Positions 1 to 7,906 of a DNA stretch of 64,000 nucleotides are shown piece after piece. Numbering within the stretch: the stretch's first letter is position 1; the number at the start of each line of letters is the position of its first letter. This stretch comes from CFX5 sp023384495 (lineage in GTDB: Bacteria; Chloroflexota; Anaerolineae; Caldilineales; Caldilineaceae): NCBI GenBank assembly GCA_048499455.1, contig JASNZV010000001.1, forward strand, positions 868,001 to 932,000, in the 5' to 3' direction. The translations under genes and the position numbers were made by a program. The notes under the pieces are model-generated. The model was not told where the DNA came from. It searched no databases and worked only from the letters and a program-made list of their open reading frames with translations.

Positions 1-1067
1 AGGATGATGTTGCCCTTGTAGAGCTTGAGCCGCACCGCGCCGGTGATGGTCTGCTCGGTGTGGCTGACAAAGGCGCTGAGCGCCTCGCGCAGTGGGGTGA
101 ACCACTGGCCGTTATAGACCAGCTCGGCGAACTTGAGTGCGGCCTGCTGCTTGAACTGGAGTGTATTGCGGTCGAGGCAGAGCTGTTCCAGGGCCTGGTG
201 GCCGTGATAGAGGATGGTTCCCCCCGGCGTCTCATAGACCCCGCGGCTTTTCATGCCCACCAGCCGGTTTTCGACAATGTCGACGCGGCCCACGCCATGT
301 TTGGCGCCCAGTTCGTTGAGCATTTTGACCAGCGGCACGGGGTCGAGCGCTTCGCCGTTGACGTGGGTGGGCAGCCCTTGCGCAAATTCCAGTTCGACAT
401 ATTCCGGCTGATCGGGCGCGTCTTCGGGGTTGGTGGTCCACTCGAACATGTCGGCGGGCGGCTCGTTCCACGGGTCTTCGAGCGGGCCGCCTTCGTTGCT
501 CAGGTGCCAGAGGTTCTTGTCTTGGCTGTAGATGCGCGCCATGGTCGCCTTGACCGGCACATTGTGTTCGGCGGCATAGTCCAGCGCATCGACGCGGCCC
601 TTGATGTTCCACTCGCGCCAGGGGGCGATGATGTGCAGCCGCGGGTTGAGCGCCATGACGGTCAACTCAAAGCGCACCTGGTCGTTGCCTTTGCCGGTGG
701 CGCCGTGGGCTACGGCGTCGGCCCCTTCCAACTCGGCGATGCGCACCATATGTTTGGCGATGATGGGCCGGGCAAACGAAGTGCCCAGCAGATACTCGCG
801 CTCGTAGATGGCGCCCGCCTGCATGGTGGGGAAGACATACTCGGTGAGAAATTCGTGGCGCAGGTCTTCCACATAGCATTTGCTGGCGCCCGACGCCAGC
901 GCCTTTTCTTCCAGACCGATCAGCTCGTCTTCCTGGCCCAGGTTGGCGCAGAAACAGACGACCTCGCATTTGTACTCATTCTTGAGCCAGGGCACGATGA
1001 TGCTCGTGTCCAGCCCGCCGGAATAGGCGAGCACAGCTTTTTTGACGGTGGGGCGTGTTTTCATCAT
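1..1067 (-). CDS. argG: Argininosuccinate synthase, 3' end cut by window edge
   Basis: Joins citrulline and aspartate with ATP to give argininosuccinate, the penultimate step of arginine synthesis, in the cytosol. The first ~355 residues are present; the C-terminus lies outside the window. The N-terminus carries the ATP-pyrophosphatase loop (AYSGGLDTSII), followed by the GATGKGNDQVRFE segment and KNLWHLSNEGGPLEDP, all typical of ArgG. The start at 1067 (MMK) has AGAGAGGAA upstream; the next ATG at 1064 is equally possible. The gene is preceded by a ~280-nt leader with an intrinsic terminator, so expression is probably attenuated. Identification is firm. Confidence 0.96.
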   Translation of the reverse strand, partial: MMKTRPTVKKAVLAYSGGLDTSIIVPWLKNEYKCEVVCFCANLGQEDELIGLEEKALASGASKCYVEDLRHEFLTEYVFPTMQAGAIYEREYLLGTSFARPIIAKHMVRIAELEGADAVAHGATGKGNDQVRFELTVMALNPRLHIIAPWREWNIKGRVDALDYAAEHNVPVKATMARIYSQDKNLWHLSNEGGPLEDPWNEPPADMFEWTTNPEDAPDQPEYVELEFAQGLPTHVNGEALDPVPLVKMLNELGAKHGVGRVDIVENRLVGMKSRGVYETPGGTILYHGHQALEQLCLDRNTLQFKQQAALKFAELVYNGQWFTPLREALSAFVSHTEQTITGAVRLKLYKGNII

Positions 1068-1082
1068 TTTCCTCTCTGTTTT

Positions 1083-1132
1083 GGATACAGGATACGGGAT
1101 ACAGGTTATTACAAAATCCGTATGCTGCATCC
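1083..1132. repeat. Three-unit heptamer array GGATACA/GGATACG/GGATACA
   Basis: Three exact 7-bp steps at 1083-1103, followed by GG. A partial complement (ATCCGTA, then GCATCC) lies at about 1117-1132, so a loose hairpin is possible. It sits between the argG terminator and the argG start and belongs to the same style of phased repeat as those at 12352, 41813, 55881 and 62480. Confidence 0.6.
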
Positions 1133-1161
1133 TTATTCTGAATCTTACATTGCAGTTCAAC

Positions 1162-1193
1162 AAAAAACGCCACCCGGCAGAACCGGTGTGGCG
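1162..1193 (-). terminator. Intrinsic terminator in the argG leader (putative attenuator)
   Basis: On the minus strand a 10-bp GC-rich stem (CGCCAC, one bulged A, CCGG paired with CCGGGTGGCG around a TTCTG loop) is followed at once by six T residues at 1167-1162. It lies ~95 nt upstream of argG on the same strand and downstream of a good promoter, so it can only make sense as a regulated leader terminator or as the end of a short RNA. Confidence 0.75.
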
Positions 1194-1346
1194 TGATGGA
1201 AGCGGTGTGGAGCTTGTCAGACCCCGCAAGCGGGTAGACTCGTGACACGGTATGCCATTTCTCGTCCGCTTCCGGCGGGCGACAACCTCAACTGTGTCAT
1301 GGCGGAACCCAACCAATCGGTGGCAAACAGTGTGAACCCAATTGGC
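1194..1346 (-). ncRNA. Structured argG leader RNA, ligand or mechanism unknown
   Basis: This is the transcribed stretch between the promoter and the terminator. It holds a long-range 8-bp inverted repeat (GGAAGCGG at 1273-1266 on the minus strand with CCGCTTCC at 1205-1198) enclosing a CCCGCTTGCGGG hairpin at 1234-1223. A 27-codon ORF (1300-1217, minus) ends 24 nt before the terminator stem. It has three Arg codons, starting MTQLRLS and ending LPACGV, but only a weak ribosome site. No named riboswitch consensus was recognised. It could be leader-peptide attenuation, protein-dependent control or a new aptamer. Confidence 0.4.
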
Positions 1347-1351
1347 GACTG

Positions 1352-1380
1352 ATCATACATGAGTTTGCCGCGAAAGTCAA
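1352..1380 (-). promoter_or_regulatory. Sigma-70-like promoter for the argG leader
   Basis: TTGACT (1380-1375) and TATGAT (1357-1352) on the minus strand are separated by exactly 17 bp. The predicted start near 1345 gives a ~280-nt leader to argG. Confidence 0.65.
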
Positions 1381-1603
1381 AAGGACTGGAAGATACTCGC
1401 GCCTGGCCACGTGACCGGGCGCCACCCTCGCCTGCGGGCTGAGCGAAAAGCCATCTGCACGCCCGGTGCCCTGGGCTGGAGCTTGGGATATGTTGGGTAC
1501 GGTTCGATCCATACATTCTACGTCGTTCTGAGCATCTGGGCGGCGTCCCATCTTGGGGTGGGGTCGTCGCGCCAACAGAAGGAATGGCGCAAAGGAGGCG
1601 AAT

Positions 1604-2482
1604 GTGAAGAAATCGAGCGCGCTTGTGTGGCTCTCGTCGCTGGTCGCTTTGTTGGCCCTCGTTTCGGCGGGGGCAGGCCTCTTCTGGCCGGGCGAAGGCA
1701 ATCCGTTCCCTTTCACCACCCTGCGCGGCCAAGCTGTAGAGATTTACGGGCAAGGGTTGTATCGCTATGACACTGCCTTCAAGGCCCCCATCTTGCGGGG
1801 GACGGATGGGGTAACGCTCTTGGTGGGTATCCCTTTGCTCGTCTGGGCAATCGCGCGCTATCGCCGTAACTCGCTGCGCGGTGGATTGTTGCTGACCGGC
1901 GTTTTATCCTACTTTCTCTACAAGTCCGCCTCGCTGGCATTTGGGGTCGCGTACAACGACCTGATCCTCGTCTATATTGTCTACTTCTCAGCCAGCTTCT
2001 TCGCCTTCATGCTCGCCTTCACCTCGATTGACCTGGCGGACCTGGCTGCGCGCATGTCACCCGATCTGCCGCACGGCTGGGTTGCAGCGTTTATGTTTCT
2101 GGCCGGGCTGTCGGTCTTTGTCTGGCTCATCGACATCATTGGCGGGTTGGCGCAAGGGGGCGCGCCCGCAAATCTGGCCAGCTATACAACCGAGATCACC
2201 TATCCAATCGACCTGGGCCTTATTGCGCCGGCTGCGTTTCTGGGCGGCGTGCTCGTCCTCCGCCGCACGCCGCTGGGCTATCTGATCGCCGCTACGTTGC
2301 TCACCCTCAACGCCATGGTGGGGGTGATGGTGGTGGGGCAAAGCATTGCCCAGACGCTGGCCGGGATCACGCTGAGCGTCGTGGAATGGGTGGCGTTCGT
2401 GGGGACCTTTGTGGGGATGAGCGGGATTGCCGTCTGGCTGCTGACGATCCTCTTCCGCCATCTTGCTGATTCGCCCCGGTGA
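1604..2482 (+). CDS. Polytopic membrane protein of unknown function
   Basis: A 292-residue protein with about eight hydrophobic segments, beginning with SSALVWLSSLVALL and ending with an Arg/His-containing cytoplasmic tail. I recognise no family motif. The GTG at 1604 is chosen because AAAGGAGG lies 5 nt upstream; an ATG at 1602 is out of frame. It is followed after 65 bp by a CPBP-type membrane protease homologue and then by another small membrane protein on the same strand, so the three may be co-transcribed. Charged residues are rare in the membrane segments, which gives no hint of transport or catalysis. Confidence 0.75.
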   Translation: MKKSSALVWLSSLVALLALVSAGAGLFWPGEGNPFPFTTLRGQAVEIYGQGLYRYDTAFKAPILRGTDGVTLLVGIPLLVWAIARYRRNSLRGGLLLTGVLSYFLYKSASLAFGVAYNDLILVYIVYFSASFFAFMLAFTSIDLADLAARMSPDLPHGWVAAFMFLAGLSVFVWLIDIIGGLAQGGAPANLASYTTEITYPIDLGLIAPAAFLGGVLVLRRTPLGYLIAATLLTLNAMVGVMVVGQSIAQTLAGITLSVVEWVAFVGTFVGMSGIAVWLLTILFRHLADSPR

Positions 2483-2547
2483 TTATATATTCAAGCTGAA
2501 CAATTTTGCCTGAGCAGCAGAAGGGGAGAGAACAAAAGGAGAGAGCG

Positions 2548-3402
2548 ATGTCAGAGCGGAGGAACATCTTGTGGTTTCTGGCCATTACCGTTGTGATATC
2601 CTGGCCTCTGTTTCTGCTGCCCCTGGCCTTTGGCGACGCCGACGCGGCCACGAGGCAGACAGTTGCGCTGGTGGGCTGGAGTCTCGCCATGTTTGCGCCG
2701 GCGATTGCGGCGCTGCTTACCGTCCGTCTGATTGCCGGTGAGCGCCTGAGCAGCCTCAATCTGCGCCGTCTGGGACCCAAGCGTTATTATCTATGGGCCT
2801 GGTTGCTGCCCCCGCTGCTGGCGATGGTGGCGTTGTTGTCTACCCTGTTGTTGGGCTTTGGGCAACTGGACCCAACGTTTGCCCTCATTCGAAGCGCGAT
2901 ACCGGCCGGGGCAGAAGGCGCCATCGCGCCGGTTGGCGTCGTGGTCGCCGGCCAGATCATCGCCGCCTTTACGATTGCGCCGCTGATCAACATCATCCCG
3001 GCTATGGGTGAAGAATTGGGCTGGCGTGGCTTTCTGTTGCCCCGCCTCATGCACCTGGGTAAGTGGCGGGCTATCGGGCTGAGTAACGTCATTTGGGGAA
3101 TCTGGCATGCGCCGGCCATCCTGCAAGGGCACAATTATCCCGAAAATCCAGTGCTGGGCGTCTTTCTGATGGTTGGCTTCTGCCTGCTGATAGGCGCCAT
3201 CTTTAGCTGGCTATATCTGCAAACGGAGAGCGCTTGGGCGCCGGCGTTGGCGCATGGCTCGCTCAACGCCACGGCTGGGCTGCCGATACTCTTTCTAGCG
3301 CCGGGGGTCAACGTCACCCTGGGCGGGACGCTGGCCAGCGTAGCCGGCTGGATCGGCCTGGCGATCTTTGTGGCCTGGCTGGTGGCGACTCGACGTTTGT
3401 AA
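2548..3402 (+). CDS. CPBP (CAAX protease/bacteriocin-processing) family membrane protease homologue
   Basis: A 284-residue integral membrane protein. It carries the family's motif 1 (EELGWRGFLLPRL, pattern EExxxR) around residue 155, motif 2 with the metal-site histidine (SNVIWGIWHAP), and a third helix with HGSLNAT. These are the residues expected for intramembrane glutamyl-type proteolysis in the Rce1/CPBP family. The substrate cannot be deduced; homologues process prenylated or small peptide substrates or confer bacteriocin immunity. The ATG at 2548 follows AAAGGAGAGAGCG. It lies in a run of three membrane-protein genes. Confidence 0.88.
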   Translation: MSERRNILWFLAITVVISWPLFLLPLAFGDADAATRQTVALVGWSLAMFAPAIAALLTVRLIAGERLSSLNLRRLGPKRYYLWAWLLPPLLAMVALLSTLLLGFGQLDPTFALIRSAIPAGAEGAIAPVGVVVAGQIIAAFTIAPLINIIPAMGEELGWRGFLLPRLMHLGKWRAIGLSNVIWGIWHAPAILQGHNYPENPVLGVFLMVGFCLLIGAIFSWLYLQTESAWAPALAHGSLNATAGLPILFLAPGVNVTLGGTLASVAGWIGLAIFVAWLVATRRL

Positions 3403-3514
3403 GGCAATGCATTAATGAGGCAATGCATACCTCCACGGCCATATCCGCGATGCGGGAAGATTTGTTGAGGCCAAACATATTGGCTCATCACGTGTGGAGA
3501 GAAGGGGAGAGCGC

Positions 3515-4150
3515 ATGAAGGATCTGCCAGAAGTCAAGCGAAACTTCCAGGCCGAGGTGCACTTTGCCTTGGGCGCCGTGATCCAAGGTGTCACTGTCGC
3601 CGCGTTGGGCAACGAGTTGGCCCGCGCGCTGAGAGACCTACCCTTCCCCGGCGCAATCTGGGTCTTCGTCACCGGGGCACAGAGCCTGCTACTCTGTATT
3701 GCGTTTTGGTATACCTTTATGAACAACTATTTTTTTGGTTTTCGTGTGATCAACCTGACCGCCAAAACCCATTTTCTGTTCGCCACCCTCTATCTGATCT
3801 TGGGGTTGCAACAGCACATTGCCATTCAGTATCTTGGCGCGCCTCGCCTCTGGATGACCCTCTACGTCCTGTTGATCTCCACCGTGTTGGCCGGCTCCTG
3901 GGTATCGTCGCATGTGACGGTTGTGGATCAGCAAGGCGCGCGCCAGGCGTTCGACTATGACCCTGGCTCTAAAGCCTTTTTATCCGCATTCTTGCTGGCC
4001 CTGGGCGCCGTACTCGTATGGTATGCGGCGCCCGACGTCGACGGCGTGCTCTTCAGGTCGATCGCGCTTTGCATTTCTGGCGCCGGGCTCATCCTGTTTG
4101 TCATCTATTCCATCCGGCGCTTTCAGCGGCATCTGGACGTGGAATCATAG
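3515..4150 (+). CDS. Six-helix membrane protein of unknown function
   Basis: A 211-residue protein with an amphipathic N-terminus (MKDLPEVKRNFQ) and about six hydrophobic segments, ending in IRRFQRHLDVES. No known domain was recognised. The start at 3515 is preceded by GGGGAGAG at good spacing. It is the last of three consecutive plus-strand membrane-protein genes and is convergent with the beta-propeller gene. The 112-bp gap before it contains two copies of GGCAATGCAT, at about 3402 and 3418. Confidence 0.7.
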   Translation: MKDLPEVKRNFQAEVHFALGAVIQGVTVAALGNELARALRDLPFPGAIWVFVTGAQSLLLCIAFWYTFMNNYFFGFRVINLTAKTHFLFATLYLILGLQQHIAIQYLGAPRLWMTLYVLLISTVLAGSWVSSHVTVVDQQGARQAFDYDPGSKAFLSAFLLALGAVLVWYAAPDVDGVLFRSIALCISGAGLILFVIYSIRRFQRHLDVES

Positions 4151-4176
4151 CCCGCATTACGATTCTGTAGCCAAAT

Positions 4177-5826
4177 TCACTGTTGGATCAGCGGCAGGTG
4201 GGTGTGAAGGTCCCCCTCAAACGGCAGCAGGCTAGCCACGAACAATGCCACCATGCCGGTTGAATCCTGACGCCTGCGATAGACGACAAAGGTGCTGTCG
4301 GGCGCTATCTTGAAATCGGTCCTCGCGGTTGAGAGGGACATCGGCCCAGCGAGCGGTCGCGCGCCACTGCCGTCGACCGGCTTTGCGTATAGATAGACGG
4401 CGCGGCCGTGATCGAGCTGCCCTTGTTCAAAGATGACGAGTTGCCCATCGGGTGAAAAGGAGGCCCTGCCGACCGAATCATCGCGGCCCAGTGGATAATT
4501 CTGTTGGGCCGGCTCGCCTCCGGTGGCGGAGACGAGAAAGAGGTTGTTGGGTTCAGGATATTCGGCAGTGCGAAAGAGAGGCCGCCCCTCGATGGGGTCG
4601 AGCGAAAGATCGTGCAAAACGGAAGGGGTGGCCGGTGATTGGCTCAGGTGTACGACCGGCCCACCGGTGATGGGGACACTGTACAACTGCCGCTTGTTGG
4701 CTTCGGGACCACCCACATAGACCACCCGGCTGCTGTCGGGCGTGCTCGCAAACCATTCGATCACGGCGTCGGGCCCCAGTGTGTTCAATCTGACCTGGGC
4801 GCCCCCGGCGATGGGCACACTGTATAGTTCGGGGATGGAGTCGAAATCCTTGCCAAAGTTGTAGACCACATAGCGGCTGTCGGGTGTAAATTCGCTAAAG
4901 CGAACATCCAACCCGTCTTTCAAGGGATGATTCAGTTTGCGCACCGATCCGCCGGCAACCGGGACGACATACAGTTCGCGCGATTCGAGTCTGACCGTTT
5001 CCACCAGGTAGACGACATGCTGGCTATCGGGGCTGATGGCATGGTAGTCGATCCGTCTGCCGCTGGGCAGGGGGGCGCTCAGCTTCTGGCTCACGCCGCC
5101 GGCAATCGGCACGCGATACAGCTCGTCGCCGTTGCCTTCCTGGTTGGCAAGGTAGATGACCGCGCTGCCGTCTGGCGTGGGGAGATAGCGAACCAGGTAT
5201 TCGGAAAAGGGCGCACGATCGATTGGCTGGTTGAGCTTGACCAGACCGCCGCCACTGGCCTCCACCGAGAAGAGTTCGAAAAGTTCATCCACATCCTGGT
5301 CGGCGAGAAAAAGAACCCGGTCGCCCACCGTTCGAATTTCATAGTAGGGGCCGACATTCCCATTGGCGATCAGCGACCCATTGAGCTTGACCACGTTGCC
5401 CCCGGCCAGCGGCGCGCTGTAAAGCTCGACCTGCTCGTCCACATCCTGGTCGGCGGTATAGATCACATGGCCGCCATCCGCGCTGATCAAGAAGAACTGG
5501 ACGGCCCCATTTGCCACCAGGGGTCCATTAAGCTTGACAGGCGCGCCGCCACTAACGGGAACACGGTATAGTTCTGCGTCGCCATCTCCATCCTCGTCGG
5601 CGATATAGACGACATCCATGCCATCCGGTGTGATGGCAAAGCTGCCAATCACCTGCGCCTCGGCCAACAGGGTGGTCACCCGCTCGGGCCTTGCCAGCAC
5701 CGGCGCCGGCAGCAACGAAAGCGCGACAAGCAGGGCGATCCCGGCCTGCTGAAACCGTCTCCGGCCAAAACGGCGAACCGGCGCATGAACCTGCTCTCTG
5801 TGAAAGACGCAACATGGAGTCAACAC
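4177..5826 (-). CDS. Secreted TolB-like beta-propeller protein (PD40/DUF5050 type repeats)
   Basis: A 549-residue protein with an N-terminal export signal (hydrophobic core LLVALSLLPAPVLA, about residues 32-46). About ten ~50-residue repeats follow. Each runs VVYIADxDxDxxxELYxVPxxGGxxVKLNxPL and contains the FTPDSRYVVY-type strand of TolB/WD40-like propellers. No enzymatic domain is seen, so a protein- or ligand-binding scaffold outside the cell is the safest reading. The GTG at 5826 is used because AAAGGAA lies 7 nt upstream, and the overlapping ATG is out of frame and stops at once. A 34-bp palindrome lies 72 bp upstream. There are no tol/pal neighbours. Confidence 0.82.
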   Translation of the reverse strand: MLTPCCVFHREQVHAPVRRFGRRRFQQAGIALLVALSLLPAPVLARPERVTTLLAEAQVIGSFAITPDGMDVVYIADEDGDGDAELYRVPVSGGAPVKLNGPLVANGAVQFFLISADGGHVIYTADQDVDEQVELYSAPLAGGNVVKLNGSLIANGNVGPYYEIRTVGDRVLFLADQDVDELFELFSVEASGGGLVKLNQPIDRAPFSEYLVRYLPTPDGSAVIYLANQEGNGDELYRVPIAGGVSQKLSAPLPSGRRIDYHAISPDSQHVVYLVETVRLESRELYVVPVAGGSVRKLNHPLKDGLDVRFSEFTPDSRYVVYNFGKDFDSIPELYSVPIAGGAQVRLNTLGPDAVIEWFASTPDSSRVVYVGGPEANKRQLYSVPITGGPVVHLSQSPATPSVLHDLSLDPIEGRPLFRTAEYPEPNNLFLVSATGGEPAQQNYPLGRDDSVGRASFSPDGQLVIFEQGQLDHGRAVYLYAKPVDGSGARPLAGPMSLSTARTDFKIAPDSTFVVYRRRQDSTGMVALFVASLLPFEGDLHTHLPLIQQ

Positions 5827-5897
5827 ATTCGGTTCCTTTCTTCACTTCTGAGAGCATAGTGGGTGGGCGGGCTGCGTTTCGTCGTAGGGTGAGATTG

Positions 5898-5931
5898 GTG
5901 GTTGTTTGAAACGATCGTTTCAAACAACCAC
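5898..5931. promoter_or_regulatory. 34-bp perfect palindrome with TTTGAAACGATCGTTTCAAA core
   Basis: Every base pairs across the centre at 5914/5915. It lies between the end of the HdeD-like gene and the start of the beta-propeller gene, both on the minus strand. No T-run follows on the minus strand, so it looks more like an operator for a dimeric regulator (LacI- or TetR-like site) than an intrinsic terminator. The same TTTGAAA/TTTCAAA ends recur in other leaders in this window. Confidence 0.6.
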
Positions 5932-6015
5932 GAGGATCATAAGATAGATGGATTGCACAGGCTTCGCACAGGAAATGCCATCGAGCCGTGGTCTCGTTCG
6001 AGGCTTGTCGCACGC

Positions 6016-6579
6016 TCACGCGCTGGGCGTTGTTGTAGAGACCTGCCCATTTGCCCCGCGTAAGCGAAACGCCAAAAAGATCAAAAACACCCCGAACAAA
6101 ATCGCATAGACGCCGATGATCCAAAGCACAGCCAGCGCGCCTGCGCCGGGCTGCACAAAGAGCAGCACGCCAAAGATCACCGAAGCGATGCCGGCCAGCG
6201 CCATCCAAAACTCGCCCTCAATCTCCTTGCGCAGGCGGATGGCGGCAATGATCTCCAACACGCCCGTGATCACAGCCCAGGCGGCAATAAAATAGAGCAA
6301 GACAATCGCCGTGAGCCCGGGGTAAAAAAAGGTGAGTAACCCCACCGCGACGCCGGCGCCGCCTTCCAGCACCATGACCCACCAACGCCCTTCCCGCCCA
6401 GCCATGCGAAAGCCGCCAATCAGCGAGAAGATGCCGTCGACCAGAGCATAGGCGCCGAAGAGCAAGATCAGCGCGGCCAACGTAATCCCTGGCCACACAA
6501 ACGCCAAAATACCGAACACGATTGCAAACAACCCGCGGATGGCAATGACCCACCAGTAGCGCGCCAATTCGGTAACCAT
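6016..6579 (-). CDS. HdeD family (DUF308) membrane protein
   Basis: A 187-residue protein with six hydrophobic segments in the three-hairpin arrangement of HdeD. It has the repeated pattern RGLFAIVFGILAFVWPGIT / GLLTFFYPGLTAIVLLYFIAAWAVITGVLEI / GIASVIFGVLLFVQPGAGALAVLWIIGVYAILFG. HdeD is linked to acid resistance in enterobacteria, but homologues are widespread and their role is unproven. A very strong ribosome site (AAGAGGAGG) precedes the ATG, and a promoter (TTGACA-18-TATGAT) lies in the 114 bp upstream, so it is probably monocistronic. Confidence 0.9.
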   Translation of the reverse strand: MVTELARYWWVIAIRGLFAIVFGILAFVWPGITLAALILLFGAYALVDGIFSLIGGFRMAGREGRWWVMVLEGGAGVAVGLLTFFYPGLTAIVLLYFIAAWAVITGVLEIIAAIRLRKEIEGEFWMALAGIASVIFGVLLFVQPGAGALAVLWIIGVYAILFGVFLIFLAFRLRGANGQVSTTTPSA

Positions 6580-6637
6580 GTTTCAACCTCCTCTTGACGT
6601 GGAATCACATGGACAACAGCGAGGTCTTGCGCTGACT

Positions 6638-6667
6638 ATCATAGCGTGAGCGGCTTCCACTTGTCAA
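6638..6667 (-). promoter_or_regulatory. Promoter of the HdeD-like gene
   Basis: TTGACA (6667-6662) and TATGAT (6643-6638) on the minus strand with an 18-bp spacer give a start near 6631 and a ~50-nt leader. Confidence 0.65.
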
Positions 6668-6693
6668 TTGGTCCCGGCGCAGGCGCCAGCCAT

Positions 6694-7899
6694 CTACCAC
6701 TCGACCTCAGCCCGCTCGTTAAGGATGGTCTGATAGAGTTGTACCGTCTGCACAGCAATGGTCTCCCAGCGGTAAATGGTTTCGATCTCGGTCAGGGCCT
6801 GGGCGCGCCGAACGGCGGCCGCCGCCGGGTCTGCAAGCAGTTGGTTTACGGCCCAGACAATGCTCATGGGGTCGTCGGGCAACACGGTGAGGCCGTTGAC
6901 CTGGTGCTTCACGACCTCACCCAGCCCACCGACATCGCTGGCAATGACGTTGCATCCCATGGCCATTGCCTCGAGCGCGACGATGCCAAATGGCTCGTAG
7001 AGACTGGGAAAGACGGCCGCATCCACCACCTGATAGAGGTTATCCCGTTCCCGGTCGGTGATGAAACCAAGAAACGCGACGTTTCTCTCCACATTCAGTT
7101 CGTAGGCCAGCGGCCACATTTTGTTGCCGTTCTTGCCGGCCACCAACAGGTGTGTCCCCGGGTGTTCGGCCAAGATGCGCGGCATGGCGCGAATCAGGAT
7201 GTGCAAGCCTTTCTCATGGACCACGCGACCTACGAAGAAGAGGAGTTTCTCACCGTTGGCGGCAAAACGTTGACGCAACGCCTGCCGTGCAGCCTCGTTG
7301 TTCAGCGCCGCCGCATCCAAGTGGATGCCGTTGAAGATCACCACAAGCTTGTCAACCGGCGCCCCGAAGAAGCTGTTGAGCTCCTGGCGCATATATTGGC
7401 TACAGACAATCACGCGCCATGCCTCAAAACAGATTTTCCATTCCAACTGGTCGATCTGGTAACTGGTGTTGCTGGGGATGTAGCCCTGATGGCGGCCACG
7501 CTCGGTGGCGTGGACGGTGGCGACCAATGGTGTCTTCCAGCGGTGTTTGAGGATGATGCCCGCCATCCCTGTCTGCCACTCATGGATGTGAATCAGATCA
7601 TAGCGGTGTGTTTCGGCCAGACGAGCCGCAGCTTCGATAAAGGTTGTGTTGTTGGCGATCACACTGTTGTAGATGTCGCGCACATCCATGGGTGGCGTCT
7701 CGACGCGGTGAACCGTCAAATGGGGGGTTATCTGTTCCACCGATGGCCCACCTGCATAGTGCGGTGTCAACACATCAACATACAGTGGGCCGTCGGCGGT
7801 GGGCAGACTGGCCAGCGCCGGCGCCAATTCGGCCACATGGCGCCCGATGCCGCCCACTACGTGGGGTGGAAATTCCCAACTGATCATCAATATGCGCAT
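6694..7899 (-). CDS. GT4 family glycosyltransferase (glycogen-synthase-like fold)
   Basis: A 401-residue GT-B enzyme that transfers a sugar from a nucleotide donor. The N-terminus shows the acceptor-side glycine motif (MRILMISWEFPPHVVGGIGR). The C-terminal half has FVGRVVHEKGLHILIRAMP and the donor-binding PSLYEPFGIVALEAMAMG with the E-x7-E pair. Such proteins act in glycogen/alpha-glucan or cell-surface glycan synthesis; the donor and acceptor cannot be read from sequence. GAGGA precedes the ATG at 7899. An upstream in-frame ATG at 7923 would overlap the preceding gene by 17 bp. It is the last gene of the alaS-ruvX-mltG run. Confidence 0.9.
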   Translation of the reverse strand: MRILMISWEFPPHVVGGIGRHVAELAPALASLPTADGPLYVDVLTPHYAGGPSVEQITPHLTVHRVETPPMDVRDIYNSVIANNTTFIEAAARLAETHRYDLIHIHEWQTGMAGIILKHRWKTPLVATVHATERGRHQGYIPSNTSYQIDQLEWKICFEAWRVIVCSQYMRQELNSFFGAPVDKLVVIFNGIHLDAAALNNEAARQALRQRFAANGEKLLFFVGRVVHEKGLHILIRAMPRILAEHPGTHLLVAGKNGNKMWPLAYELNVERNVAFLGFITDRERDNLYQVVDAAVFPSLYEPFGIVALEAMAMGCNVIASDVGGLGEVVKHQVNGLTVLPDDPMSIVWAVNQLLADPAAAAVRRAQALTEIETIYRWETIAVQTVQLYQTILNERAEVEW

Positions 7900-7906
7900 A
7901 CGTTCC

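Noticed and set aside
1217..1753. Minus-strand open frame upstream of argG
   Set aside because: It runs through the argG promoter and antisense to the start of a membrane-protein gene; only its last 27 codons could matter, as a leader peptide.
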